64,000 bases of DNA from assembly GCA_013176395.1 (NCBI GenBank), contig JABMLP010000029.1, forward strand, positions 372,001-436,000. The letters run 5' to 3'. Each line of letters starts with the position of its first letter. Within the stretch, counting starts at the first letter, position 1. Positions 20,745 to 32,302 of the stretch are shown here, piece after piece. The notes beneath the pieces are model-generated. The model worked only from the letters and a program-made list of their open reading frames with translations. It had not been told where the DNA came from and did no database searches. The stretch is from Venturia oleaginea (lineage: Eukaryota; Ascomycota; Dothideomycetes; Venturiales; Venturiaceae). A program made the translations under genes and the position numbers.

Positions 20745-21073
20745 AATGGCTGCATCATCAACCTCCAAACCTACCAAGATAACTGACGTAATTCTTAATT
20801 CACCAAGTGACTGGGTGGACTGGTATCTTCGACACAAAACAAGAGCTATTTGTGAGGAGATATGGGAATACATGACGAAGATACTAATCATCCCAGTCAC
20901 TTGATGAATTAAGGATTACTTCAGTTATCGTTTGGAGGCGGAGGCCTCATCGGAGGTAGATAAACCAATCAAGCCTTTTCGCCCTACAGTCAACGATGGA
21001 GCACAAAGAGGACCTCTATGCCACTACCTTAACATAGAGATAATAACTACCAATCTGATACTCAATACACCCT
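20745..21073 (+). pseudogene. copia-type gag fragment ending in a fold-back
   Basis: The frame begins MAASSTSKPTKITDVILNSP and continues DWVDWYLRHKT, typical of the start of copia gag. It stops at 20904. The sequence 20892-20937 is an imperfect inverse copy of 20762-20815 (around CTTAATTCACCAAGTGACTGGG), so the gag start is followed by its own reverse. After about 21000 no gag is recognisable and a solo LTR begins at 21074. Confidence 0.6.
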
Positions 21074-21779
21074 TGTTACAGATCACCTCAAGGCTGAAGA
21101 GCAGGAAGGCAGGACTCGCAAAGAATGGTTGGATAACAAGAAGTTATTGTTAGGACTGATAATGGAGGGGAATCCTTCGAGCACACAGGATGAGACTGGT
21201 GCGAGGAGGTCAGTCCTAAAGGAGAATAGTACGTGCAGGAGACACGTGATATTCCCACAGTTCCCACAGCACTTGGCAGTGCCCACAGATCTGAAGCTGT
21301 GGGAAGTGTGGGAAGAGCCAAGAGGTGTGGGAATACACCTTGGCACCCAGAACCAAAAGGGTGTATAGGAAGGACTTTGGACGGACTTTCCTTTCTCTCT
21401 TTGTGGTTATCTCATGTTATGTTTCTCACATAGGAGCTTCTTCAACCTACTACAGTAACGACCTTTTACTTAGATATACAATCAAGCACAAGTCATATGC
21501 ACACGAAGCAAGCCCACCCCCAACCTTCATACTAACCAACAAGCGTTCAGGATTGATCTGAGGATCAAATCGGTTAGACGACAATTGAATTGGGAGGTAC
21601 ATCGGACGGCTAGGATCTAGTGAGCCTCCAAAGAACCTGAGCAAGGAAAGGTACTTAAGGTAAGTACTTCCAGACTGATATTGCCCTTACCCCAAACCCG
21701 CAGACCAGGACAAGAGGACACAGGTGTCAAGAAGGTCTTGACATAATCAACTGTGTTGAGAAACGAGTTCCCCGTAACA
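21074..21779 (-). repeat. solo LTR, family B, second copy
   Basis: 706 bp, TGTTACAGATC...CCCGTAACA on the + strand. It is the inverse of the copy at 6054-6747 over its whole length. The flanks (ACCCT and CGTGG) do not form a target duplication, so the flanks have changed or the copy arose by recombination. It contains the same GTGGGAA-rich inverted cluster. Confidence 0.85.
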
Positions 21780-22116
21780 CGTGGACGTACCCAAACGCGG
21801 AGACAGCAGTCCATAGTACAAATCTATAATGGTAGAGCGGTTAGTTGAGTGTAGCTAGAAAGATGGGAAAGGGGAATTAGCGTGTGTTTATCTGGGTAGG
21901 AAGTTACTTCGAGTACCTATACTTCTTTTTCGATATAACCTCGAAATACATTTACTTACCCTACGCTCATCGATTTCGCAGAAAGAGTGTGGATGCAAAT
22001 ATGATATTAAAAGAGGATTGATTACATTACATTAAACAGAGGTATATCTCCCACCTAACCATCTTCCCAACCCAACAATCCACTCCCAAAAAAAGAACCA
22101 AAAATCCAAAAAACCA
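21780..22116. other. intergenic, 3' flank of calpain gene
   Basis: No coding feature. It is A/T-rich and presumably includes the calpain 3' untranslated region. Confidence 0.5.
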
Positions 22117-25100
22117 TCAACTCCCCAAAACAACCCCAACCAAACTAGCCTCAGCATACCCCCTCCCCCCCTCCTTCCCAGAACTAGGACTAACTGGCTC
22201 CCGACTCGGATCCTTACTAGCATCATCAACATCCAACCCCCGAAGCTGATCCCCCAAATCCCCATCCCCACCCCTAACCCCGCCACTCCCCCTCTCCACA
22301 TCAATCCGCAACTCGGAATCTCTACTATAAACCCTCAAACCGACGACACAGACGGCGTTCCAGGGGTCTTTGGTGGGGTCGTCGGGGTCGTCTTCTGCGG
22401 GGGGTTGTTTGCCTTTGTTGTTGTTGGAGGGGGAAGGGGTGGGATAGCCGTAGGTGTCTAGATGGGGTGCAGATGCAGATGGGGCATCTTCTGTTTCGCT
22501 ATCGGAGGGTGCGTCGAGTTCAGAGTCCCAGGATAAATCGTCGTCGCTTATGTCGCTTAACGTTGGTCTTCCCTCATCTGAGAGACTCGGTTTATGGACT
22601 TGGATTCCTGGCATACCGAAGCCTGGGGAGTGGATAGCCACAGGGGGAGCGATGGTGAGTGTATCTCTTCTAGGCATATTGGAGCCAGGTGTTGCGCCGA
22701 CGAAGGGTGAGCCGGAAGAGATTGATCGTGATTGGGATGGGCGGACGGCTTGTTTCATCGCTGAGTGGTGTGTCCAGGTATCTGTTCTTTGTTTTGGTGG
22801 TCCGATTGGTGGGGAAGTAATGGGTATTTCTTCTGGTGTTTCTGTTATTCGTGGTGGTTTGATGAGTTCACCATTGTTACCGTGGCCATTCCTATTGACG
22901 GCGATACCAAGGCCCTCTGTTTCATCGAATTTGAATTCTTCCATTCTCTTTTCGATCGTGTCATGTTTTTCTCCTCTCTCTCGTCGTTCTTGCTCACGTC
23001 TATCGCGTTTCTCTTGTCTTGCTTGTTCTTCCGCTGTTTCTGTAATCTTCTTCAAAGCCTTCTCCTGTTTCTTCCAGTTCATCTTCAATGTTCTCAATTT
23101 CTGTTTCTTGTGTAGCGTCACACGTGCTTGATGCATTCTCATGGCATTCTCCTTGCGTTTCTTCCGTCTATCATCTTTCTCTGCATCTTTCTTTTCAGCC
23201 TCCAATTCTCTGAAACCGCCTTTTGCGTGTGCGAGATCGTAACTGAGACCGATTCTTAGCAATTTTTCGCGGCGGAATTGGCAGGTCTTTGCGACGACTT
23301 CTTCCACTGTCGGATCTTCTGGATAGCGTTTCGCGACGATCTTGAGTAGTACGGTGTAGTCGCCGGACTCGAGCTGAAGTTCCGTCGTGACGCTGCGTTT
23401 CATGTAATATGACTGGTTGCTTCTGACGATATACTCATCCTCATCGTCCTTGTGTAAGCGGAACTGGAGATGAAATTCATACTGTCCTTCGAGGCCACGG
23501 AAGTATCTATCATCGATCTAGATACTGTTAGACATGGCAAGAAGGGTATAGATGGAACCAACTTACCTGAGAAAGCACAATAATCACCTCACTCTGCTTC
23601 GTCAATGTAAATTTGAATTTGGTGTCCAAGTAATCCACAGACCAAGGGACATTGAGACTCGTCCATTGTTGTGTTACAGTCCAGTCCTGACCAAACAGGC
23701 GCGTACGGTCGAAATGCTGATAATTTCGCAGAAGGTCAGAATAGGATATCCAGAAGACGCCATCATCGCCGAATTGATGGTCAAGCAGCTTCATCCACTC
23801 GGGCGTCCACTCTTTTGCTCCATCACTCCAAGCACCTCGCCATTCGGTGTTGCCCCATGGATTGCGCAACTTGAGCAATCTCTTGCCACCAACCTCTCTT
23901 GCTTCCATGATCGAGTACGCGTGCTTTTCAAGAATGCCATTTCTTTCGCCATGCTTTCCACCCATGGTTCCACATCCGAATAGAAATTCCTTATTGACGT
24001 TCATCAATTCCTCTTTCCAGAACTTCTCTTTGTCAAGTATATCCGTCGAGTACAACTCGGTGGTGACGCCTCCGGTAAGGTCTTCGATACCTTCGCCGAC
24101 GAAACCACTCTCGAGCGCAGCATAATCGCCATGAGCTTTCGCAAATGCTTTCTCGAGAAGTGGTAGCCAGGTTTCGTTCGGATCACTGCATTGCGCAAAG
24201 TATAGCGCCCGCGAGCCGGTTTGCATAACAGTGCGGTATTCCTCCTCTGGACTTGTCCGATTTTGTAATTCCAGCCATTTGTTTCGCTCGAGGGTTGCTT
24301 CGTTGAAGTCTTCTTTGATTAGGTAGAGTTTGTCATCGATGACTTCAGAGATCCATTCGCCATCTGCTCCCATTAGCTCAATCCATCAGGCATTGCTAAT
24401 TACTGTACTCACCTCGATGGAACACGAATCCGTACACTCCGACTTTCTCGTCGCGCGCAACGCATACGCTCTCCAATAGACCTTCTTTATTGCTCAAGGT
24501 ACACAATGCGCTCATGAACCAACAGTCCCCTTCTTTCCCTTGCCGAACATCGCTCGCCGTTGCGCCTTCGATGAAGAACTGTGGCTTCTCAAAGATATCC
24601 TGTTCTCCGTTAGCTTGCGCCAACCAATGTCTTATAAGTCATCCATACCTCCACCCTCTTTACACTCGCGGGCCTAAGCTGTGTCCTATCATCCAAAAGC
24701 CCCATCACACAATCGCTGAAATGCCTCTCGGATCCCCATCTCCGGAAATCTGCTTCAATATTGAAATGCGGATCCGTGTATTTCTGGTTAGTCCTCCTAC
24801 ACTCCTTGACAATCTTTGCGACCTTGGCTTCACACGAAGCTCGAGCCCCACCATAAGATGCCAGGACATTCTTCACACCCGTTGGTGTCTGAGCAGCAGC
24901 TCTTTTCGCATACCCGTTATCTGGGAGCACCGAAAAGGGCTTTCCAGGGTCTTTGGATGTAAAGGTTGACCAAAACTGATCTATCGTCTTTTGAGGATGC
25001 TGTCTCTTCGGAAACTGCCGATGGTGTCTGGGTTGCGTTTGCGCTTGCTCGTCTGGAATCAATATAGAAGGCGGCCGCGATTGTACGATTCGAGTAGGGG

Positions 25101-25200
25101 AGCCGTTTCGACTTGGAGGCACCGTCACTGCTGGACCTTCGCCTCGAATCAGTCGTCTCGTTTCACGGTGATGAGGAGCTGCCATTGTGATCTGGTTCAT
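22117..25200 (-). CDS. calpain-like cysteine protease
   Basis: Four exons: 25200-24649, 24599-24413, 24363-23567 and 23517-22117, giving about 978 residues. The three introns are each 49 bp with GT...CTAAY...AG and join the frames without stops. The papain-like calpain core is complete: catalytic Cys in GKEGDCWFMSAL, His in EKHAYSIM, Asn in KLRNPWGNTEWRG. A domain III-like beta region follows the third intron (GQYEFHLQF and on). Residues beyond it are a basic coiled coil (KKQEKALKKITETAEEQ) and an acidic disordered tail. No EF-hands are visible, so calcium control of the classical kind is not indicated. It lacks the MIT start expected of PalB/Rim13, so I leave it unnamed. The start is MNQITMAAPHH; MAAPHH five codons later is an alternative. 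Confidence 0.85.
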
Positions 25201-27130
25201 GCTGGACAGGTAAGTAGGACGATGGTAACTAATATGGATATGAGAGGGGCTGTTCAGTGGCCTGTAGTACAGAACATGGAGAAATGAGACATGTAGAATC
25301 GAACGATTCAACGGAGAGATGCACAAGAACAGCCATGGCTTCCATAGGATAGCATGTATATACGATAAAAGGGTGGGGGCTCGGAATGGCCGCTAAAATA
25401 CGGTGGCTTGAACTTGCATACAAGATTCTCCTGCAGCCCGCAACAGCGGAGAAGGAGAGGTCGGCCTATGATTTGCCTCTTGGATGATATAAGGACATGG
25501 TGCCTCTTTTGCTCCGCAGCCAGGGAAATCATTGGAAGCAGCTCTGTGATGGGTTGCAGGATGTTTGTGGTGGGATAGAGTCTTGGAGGTGAGAAAGTGC
25601 TTCTAAATCGGGACACTAGACCCCAATTGCGCGGGCTTTCGGGGGAGACCCAATGAGATGGTTCACTTCCTCATTGACATCCTTACAAGCGGCTCCCATG
25701 CCGCAGAAAGGCGTCCGGTCCCACCGCACATCTTCAACAACAACAATGTCTCCCCTGGTGCAAGGCATCTGCAGCAGAACCCGGGCGACAGCGTAACGAG
25801 TTCTGCTCTTCACCGTTGACAGCCAGCTCCTGTGGCTCAGGCTACATGATGTCGAGTCATTATCCATCTTTACCGCTTTAATAGTCCCGAGGTGCGGATA
25901 CGAGTATCGAGAGGGTTGTGCTGTGGTGTAACAAGCAGGTCGGCGGAGCTTAGTACTACAGAACGCCTCTTGAGCTACGGACAGTTGGGCATTCCAATGA
26001 GGTTCAACGGCCCACGTGTATGGGACTGACGATGGGCCACAGGTCAGCTACTTGGGACGATGGTGATACGATAAGATGGACTCTTTCACTACGCATGAGC
26101 TTCGCTAAGGAAGAGAACATGTTGTATAGCCTCGCTGATGGCATCTTAGCTAACACAAGGCTTAGAACCAGGTACGATTGTCGATCGATGAAACGATCGA
26201 TGAAGGCGGTATCGAATTTACATCGTACTCCTGCTTCCAAGGTACCTTGCACGGGAAGGGCGAGGATCCAGGGCATTTACTGCGCCAAGTATCCAGAGTG
26301 GATACCATGAGGCTACTTTGTGCACAAGCGGATATCGACGCATTCATCAGACCATTAACAAAGAGCACACCGACTTCCGACATCATACAAAGGTCCCAAA
26401 GTCGGAGAGTTTTCAGCCCTAGACTAGACCTGCAGGAGAATCGAAGGATCGTTCTAACCCTGAGCAGGTTAGCAAGTTCTGAAACATGCATGGTCAGTTA
26501 CACATTGTAAGTCTTTCAGCCTTGTGGTGGCGGAGTAATGCTAACAGGGTACAACCTCCGAACAACGCAGTCCCGCAACACCAACAACTTCGGCACCGCC
26601 GCCAATGTCTTCATTTCTCGCTGAAATACCGATTTCTCAACAGTCTAACAACTTCATCCGTTTTGTCCTCCAAATTCAGCTGCAATTCCTTCTTCTCTCT
26701 CTCCTGGCGGTCCATCCGCGTTTCGTACTCGACAATCTTTGCTGCCTTTTCCTGGACCATTGCTCCCAACTGCATCATCTTCCTGTTCGTGGGCACATTT
26801 TGCAAGACTGCATCATTTGCCTTCAAGATTAGATCGTCTGACGATTTCCTCATTACGAGTGAGGAGCTCAGATGTTGTTCTTTGCATCGTGGCGTAACTT
26901 GTTTTTGATCGATGGTAATCCATCTTGTCTTCTGGATCCTGGATAGAAAATTTCGAAAAATGATAACAACAAAATTGCTGAGGAGAGCGCGAGTACTTAT
27001 AGCCAGAAGAGGTTTAGTGAGATGGACCAGAAAATTGTTCCTTGCGATTACCATTGCAGCTCGTGTACGCTGATTGTCGATTTATTAGCAATCTTCTCAC
27101 GATCGACCAAACTCACAAACACATCCAAAA
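25201..27130. other. intergenic, one doubtful coiled-coil frame
   Basis: No clear gene in 1.9 kb. On the minus strand at 26611-26930 a frame reads as a charged helix (MVQEKAAKIVEYETRMDRQE and on to LLRNRYFSEK). A second frame just upstream has a similar character (LLTRNEEIVRRSNLEGK). Together they could be a small coiled-coil gene broken by a frameshift, but no family is recognised. Confidence 0.4.
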
Positions 27131-27373
27131 ATGTCCGCAACAATGTCACTCTACTCAGACCAACTCTCCACCATAATCCAAAAACTAAAAGCACTCCCCT
27201 TAGATTAACTCCAAGAAACTCTAACAGGTGACTCAGAAGCCCCCTTCGACGAAGATGATCTCCGAGTAATTGTAAATGGATGTATCGTGGAGATTAAACG
27301 TTTGGAGGCGGAGTTGAAGGAGGCTAGGGAGGGTGGTGGTGGTGGTGGTAGTGGTGGTGGTGGTGGGAGTTGA
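27131..27373 (+). pseudogene. small gene with an in-frame stop, unknown
   Basis: A frame of 80 codons begins MSATMSLYSDQLSTIIQKL, hits TAA at 27206-27208 (codon 26), then continues LQETLTGDSEAPFDEDDLRV, INVGC-like residues and a charged helix IKRLEAELKEARE, and ends with a Gly-rich tail before TGA. Amphipathic helix composition on both sides of the stop suggests one ancestral protein. Function unknown. The Gly codons are part of a GGT repeat that could be chance. It may be a nonsense allele, or simply not a gene. Confidence 0.35.
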
Positions 27374-27669
27374 GGGAGTTGAGGAGGTTGAGATTGAGGA
27401 GATGGCCGGGGAGGGGGGGGGGGGATTAGATGGGGGAGGTAGTTGTAAATACTTCACCTAGCAATTCCGGTTTCGCAAGCAAGCACAATAATTGCCAATG
27501 CTCTGTTTTACGCGTGGGTTGTAGGCTAAAATCGACAGCGATCGCAACTTCAACATCTTCAAGCAAGAATAAGGAATCGTGAGGCATACCTATCATTTAC
27601 TCATGCTTTCTAAAAGCTACTCTTCCATCATCTCTCACCATGCTCGCCATTGAAATCCACGCCCAAGAA

Positions 27670-29295
27670 CTACTGCAGCAAATGATCACGCCAATGTTTC
27701 TGGCTATTGCCCTTCAATCCCACCCTCGCATCGAACTTAGCCTGATCTCTCCTCGCTTTCTTAGCCTCTCTCTTCTCAACCGCAAGAATCTCACTCTTCT
27801 TCTGATCGCTGACACCAGTCATGCCCAAAGCATTGGCACCGCGATTGGTGGCAAGTTGACGGCCACGGTCATGTCCACGAGGGCGCGGCTCGTCAGCCTC
27901 ATCATCGCTGCCACCGTGAGTGAGTAGCTCCTGCTCTCGCTCTTCGGGGGTGGGGTAATTGTGCAAGTTCTGGCGGTAGTATTTGTTCATAGAACGGTGA
28001 CCAGCCACGCGACCTGTCGGCAGATGAAGTTCAAACTCGTCATAGTAAACTGCATGAGGTGTTGGATGAGCATGGCTGTGAAATCCGTCTGCGCTACGGT
28101 GGCGGCTTGTATTACCATGCGCATGGTGAGGATTCTTCTTGAGACGCTCTTTAACCTCATCGCGATGCTCGTCGACATACACACGTCCGATCTCTTCACT
28201 GGGTATCGATGAGATGTCTGTGTCATCGGACTCCCAGCCTTCATCCTCGCCACCTGCGTCTGGCAGTTCCTCACCATCCTCGCCAACAACCTTTGTGGCT
28301 CGCTTGGAGCCAAGCTTGACGCCACCACCAGGCGCCTTTGCGTCCTCCATTTCCTCGTCAGAATCACAGTCTTCATCGTCAGAGTAAGTGCTGCGGAAGT
28401 CATAGTATTGTCCAATCTCCAGCTGTTGGTCCTCTGTCTCGTATGCAATCTTGCAGTGGTTGGTATCGCGCATGTGGGTCTTGATGCCGTCCTCAGACCA
28501 CTTGAGCCGGCCACAGCATAGACATTCGTAGTCCTCGGTGACCTTCTCGTTCAAGTATTTGACCAGTCCTTCGAGATCCGTCAAGTATGCGCGTTCTGGG
28601 ATGAACATGCTGTGAGTTTTTGACATGTGCTCCACGCTGGCGTCGAGGGAATCGAAAACTTGAGTGCAGAATAGGCATTCCTTGAGAGGGTCTCTCTTTG
28701 CGCTGTAATCAACGGTTGTTCTGGTGGCGGCTGGGGAGAGCGGGTGTTCTGGTCGATCTCCTTGGGCAGAAGCGTGCGGCCTCGTTGGCCGTCTTGATAC
28801 TGGCTCTCCGTCTTTGAGCGACGCATCCTTCATGTGGTCTACAACTGCCTGGAACTCATCCTCTGCGTCCTCGTTAATTCCGTCTGCTTGAGACAGCTTC
28901 TCCATGGGCTCTCCTAACGAATACGTTGAGCTTATGACAGATTTGCTATCATCATCCACCGCCTTTAGACCCCTCCTTGCTGCCTTGGTCATGTTCTGCT
29001 TGTGCTTGGAGCTGGCCAAATGGTTTGTATAGGCATTGTCGCTGTAGTACGTCTTTACGCAAATCTCGCAACCTTTCTCAAACGACGCCTTTGCAGCAGT
29101 GGCAGCAGCAGATGCCTTGTTCGCAAGGACTTTCTCGGCAAAGATCTCGGAGGATAGAGGAGGGAGGGAGGCTACTCTGCGTTTGAGGTTGTATCTATGC
29201 CAATCGCTCTGCATATGAGTGCGCTGCAGGTCGCTGGACTTGAAGGCGACCTGGCAGGTGTTGCAGGTAAACGGGTGGGTAGACTGGCCGCTCAT
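27670..29295 (-). CDS. REI1: pre-60S ribosome maturation factor Rei1-type zinc finger protein
   Basis: One exon, 541 residues from MSGQSTHPF (29295); an in-frame ATG 20 codons upstream is less likely because family proteins begin just before the first finger. Four C2H2 fingers are visible: CNTCQVAF...H, CEICVKTY...HLASSKH, CLFCTQVF...HMSKTH and CLCCGRLKW...HMRDTNH. The C-terminus has the conserved LPTGRVAGHRSMNKYYRQN block, and GVKGNSQKHWRDHLLQ-like residues close the protein. Rei1 works in the cytoplasm on late pre-60S particles, helping release and recycle export factors (Arx1, Alb1), and its C-terminal tail probes the exit tunnel. The same role is inferred. An acidic insertion of about 60 residues separates the finger region from the C-terminal block. 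Confidence 0.92.
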   Translation of the reverse strand: MSGQSTHPFTCNTCQVAFKSSDLQRTHMQSDWHRYNLKRRVASLPPLSSEIFAEKVLANKASAAATAAKASFEKGCEICVKTYYSDNAYTNHLASSKHKQNMTKAARRGLKAVDDDSKSVISSTYSLGEPMEKLSQADGINEDAEDEFQAVVDHMKDASLKDGEPVSRRPTRPHASAQGDRPEHPLSPAATRTTVDYSAKRDPLKECLFCTQVFDSLDASVEHMSKTHSMFIPERAYLTDLEGLVKYLNEKVTEDYECLCCGRLKWSEDGIKTHMRDTNHCKIAYETEDQQLEIGQYYDFRSTYSDDEDCDSDEEMEDAKAPGGGVKLGSKRATKVVGEDGEELPDAGGEDEGWESDDTDISSIPSEEIGRVYVDEHRDEVKERLKKNPHHAHGNTSRHRSADGFHSHAHPTPHAVYYDEFELHLPTGRVAGHRSMNKYYRQNLHNYPTPEEREQELLTHGGSDDEADEPRPRGHDRGRQLATNRGANALGMTGVSDQKKSEILAVEKREAKKARRDQAKFDARVGLKGNSQKHWRDHLLQ

Positions 29296-30205
29296 GGTGT
29301 CTGATTTGACGTGTATTTCGTCTTGTTGGTGTTTTCCGAGGTCGGAAACGGGCAATATGTCGGTGGGTAATTTGACTGCGTAGTGGGGTTGGGTGACTCG
29401 ACGGGGTATCTTTTGGTCTTATAAATCTTAAGGACAGTCGCTCGGACAGTCGCCACCGGAAACTAGGAGAAGAACGACTAATGGACAGTAATGTGGTCGG
29501 CGCTTGCTTAGGAGATATCGGGGTAGGAGTGCTTGCTTCGACAAGTACCGACGGATATCAGACTTTCTTCTTGTAACACTGACGTCGATTTTCCGCCATC
29601 GATTGGTCAGCGGCACGTGTCTAGGTATCAAACATCTTACTCCTCTTTCCTCCTCTCCTCCCTTCTTCATCTCCAGCCATTTCATCTGTCAAACAAAAGG
29701 ATCTTGTCAAGTCTCTGCCGCACCGCAATCTTGCCCCGCGAGACTTCTTTCAGATATGGCTCTTTCAACATCTACAATTGAACAATGGGGTCTTCGTTGA
29801 AGAAGACCATCGAAAGGAGAAGGGAGACATATTATTCTATTCACTGTGCAAGGCCTTGTAATGGCCGCACAGCAGATTCTTTCAAGAGCTTTTAGGTATT
29901 CCTGGTATCACAAAGGGTCTGGTAACGGTTGTGAGCAATCGTTGGGTTATCTTGTCACGGCTTGGGTTGAGCACATTAACATTATCGGAACAAACGTTGC
30001 GAACTACGACACGTTGAATTGACAAACGTAAGAAGAAGTGCTGTTTTGATAGAGAAACCTCAAACAAATTAGACTTCGGACAAAGTAAGACAAAGTTTCG
30101 TTCAACCATAGAATTCGTTAATCCCACACCACTTTTAAAATGGATTCCGACCACGCATAGTGGAAAATTATCCATAATAGTTGACCACGTGCGAGTCGGT
30201 CAGGT
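29296..30205. promoter_or_regulatory. divergent intergenic region between REI1 and the next gene
   Basis: About 0.9 kb between two outward-facing genes. It presumably contains both promoters. No TATA box or known operator stands out, and no coding feature is supported. Confidence 0.45.
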
Positions 30206-31585
30206 GTGTTGAACATAGTGTTAGCCTGGATAAAACGGCGTACTCCTTCCTTTCTGTCTCCTCCCCAAATGCTGAATGGCCGCAACAAACAACTCCATCT
30301 TCAATCAGATAACGACGACGTCTTCATCATGGTCAACAAAGACGAAAATATGATCCCATCCACGACTCCGACAATATCCTCAATCAAGGACATGAAGGAT
30401 ACGATTCCTGGAAGCTATTCAGAAGACTGGATGGACGAGCAAGATTTCATGGACGAAGAAGACGGATGTCCGTTAAACAACCCACTTGAAGACAAAATCA
30501 ATGAAAGTGTATTCCCGTGGTCTTGGGGCGATACTGCTGATACTCACGCCACAGCCATGTCTCTAGAAAGCCCTTCAAACGACCTGAAAGAAGGCACTCC
30601 CATGGATATTGACTCAAAGTATGACCAGAGCTATTTGCCGATGACCAGAGTCTTCAATATGATGAATGCGTCGATGGGTACCAATAACGCCGCATCAGAT
30701 GCGTCAAAGACCGAAAATACAAAATTGGACACTATTTCAGAAGAGCAGAACGAGTCAATGGACACCTCAGCAGAGCTATCACAAGATACCTCTCCCAAAA
30801 TCAACTTCGCCGCACCCGTCAATTCGCCAACCGACTCTGCTCTCGGCGCCCCAATGACCGCCCTGAACAGCCGAACAATGCAAATGTCCACATTCCAATT
30901 GAACCAAGACGAATCATACCACACAACCCCATCCGGAACTGGACCGCCTTCTTATCAGACCTCGCCTCATCTGCTTCCTGAGTTCTCACAAGAAGCCATA
31001 CAAATTGACCAACCACCAAGCCTTGTCGGTGAAATCTCAAGGGAATCTCCGACCCTGATGGAGAGCGCTAGTACCATGACACTTACGCAAGACATCCTCA
31101 CTGTGGCAAAAGAAGAGAAGAGAGAGAAGACGACAGGACTACCACCAAACCCAAGACCTTGGGGCCGGAACGAACGAACCAATTTCCTGTGCCTCCCTCA
31201 ACACGTACGCCAAAAGATCCTGGTCGACACAGTCAGCGCCAAAGCCTTCCATGTCCAACGTCTCCGTGTCACAGTGGTTGACGAAGATTACAAGCGCTCA
31301 GTCAAAGCGAAGTTTAGCTTGAATTCAAATTGGAGATTGGGCTGGGATCAAGATTACGAGCCTGATAATGGTGGTATTTTGGAAGACTGTTATCAGGCTT
31401 TTGTGTTTGATGATAAAGTCAAGGCTTGGGGCAAGGTGTTGGACGCCGTTGATGAGAACTTGGGTGGTGATATGAGGGGTGTTCGGCGCGGATGGAAGAA
31501 GTTGGGGTTGGTCGCTAAGAGGCAGAAGATCGAGGAGATGAGATGGAGGGAGATGAGGGGTAGTGGGTGGAGTGGAAAGTTCTAG
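30206..31585 (+). CDS. unknown protein with an F-box-like short motif
   Basis: One exon of up to 459 residues. Residues 40-300 are acidic, Ser/Thr/Met-rich and probably disordered. From about 315 the composition becomes globular: RPWGRNERTNFLCLPQHVR, then QKILVDTVS, which resembles the first helices of fungal F-box-like proteins (FLxLPxEVRxxIL). The remainder (about 345-459) is Trp-rich and basic. No catalytic motif is seen. The start is uncertain; MLNGRNK at 30269 or MVNKDENM at 30329 fit the disordered region equally well. Codon usage and the long frame support a real gene; function unknown. Confidence 0.65.
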   Translation: MLNIVLAWIKRRTPSFLSPPQMLNGRNKQLHLQSDNDDVFIMVNKDENMIPSTTPTISSIKDMKDTIPGSYSEDWMDEQDFMDEEDGCPLNNPLEDKINESVFPWSWGDTADTHATAMSLESPSNDLKEGTPMDIDSKYDQSYLPMTRVFNMMNASMGTNNAASDASKTENTKLDTISEEQNESMDTSAELSQDTSPKINFAAPVNSPTDSALGAPMTALNSRTMQMSTFQLNQDESYHTTPSGTGPPSYQTSPHLLPEFSQEAIQIDQPPSLVGEISRESPTLMESASTMTLTQDILTVAKEEKREKTTGLPPNPRPWGRNERTNFLCLPQHVRQKILVDTVSAKAFHVQRLRVTVVDEDYKRSVKAKFSLNSNWRLGWDQDYEPDNGGILEDCYQAFVFDDKVKAWGKVLDAVDENLGGDMRGVRRGWKKLGLVAKRQKIEEMRWREMRGSGWSGKF

Positions 31586-32302
31586 ATTGTGCTCGAATGA
31601 ACAATGCTGTGAGTATTTTGTCTCTATGAAGCTATGATGAGCGACTTGGTGGTTACATGGGGTGGGCGATTTGGCCTTTCCGACGATGCTTGGTTGTACA
31701 TTCGTAGCGGCCAAGTTGACTAGCTATTAGGCGAAACTCTTCTCTTCTGTGTCACAAGGAAATTATAAGATAAAGATGAAACCTCAAGCAGCCGCGTGAT
31801 CTAGTTATAATCCGTGTTCTTAACCAGAACAATGCTCACTTGGCCCCCGCGTCGTTCGCTCCAAGATTCTCCCTACTAGACTGATCGTGTGTTGATAAGA
31901 GAAGTGGTCATAGAAACCGAATAGAGAGGATTTTTTATTTCGCAGTCCCACGCGCGTGAATATTCAATCACGCAAAAGCAAATACAATACCACGAACCCC
32001 AAAATCCCGAGAATACATTATACAGCGAGCGATTGGTACAATTAACTCGAGACTTATTATAGATATTTTTCGTAGGGTTGATTGGGGTGGCTTATAAATC
32101 AAGTATCACGAGTACCGCGGCGTGATGGAGTATTTTCGCAGCGGACTTTGAAATACACAGCTTACAAATTCTCTCTATTCGGTTTTTGTATGTTAGATCA
32201 ATTTGTTATGATAGATTACTACACGAGTATTCTTTATACAATTCAGATAGCTTACTCAGCGTATTATAAACGTGCGTCAGTCTTATTTCAACTTTTCGAT
32301 TA
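31586..32302. other. intergenic, A/T-rich towards the pogo element
   Basis: No coding feature is supported. From about 31920 the sequence becomes A/T-rich up to the pogo end at 32303. Confidence 0.45.

Noticed and set aside
21069..21784. Target duplication around the second family B solo LTR
   Set aside because: The flanking five bases (ACCCT and CGTGG) do not match.
22117..25200. Calling the calpain gene PalB/RIM13
   Set aside because: The N-terminus lacks a visible MIT domain and the C-terminus is a coiled-coil, acidic tail unlike PalB.
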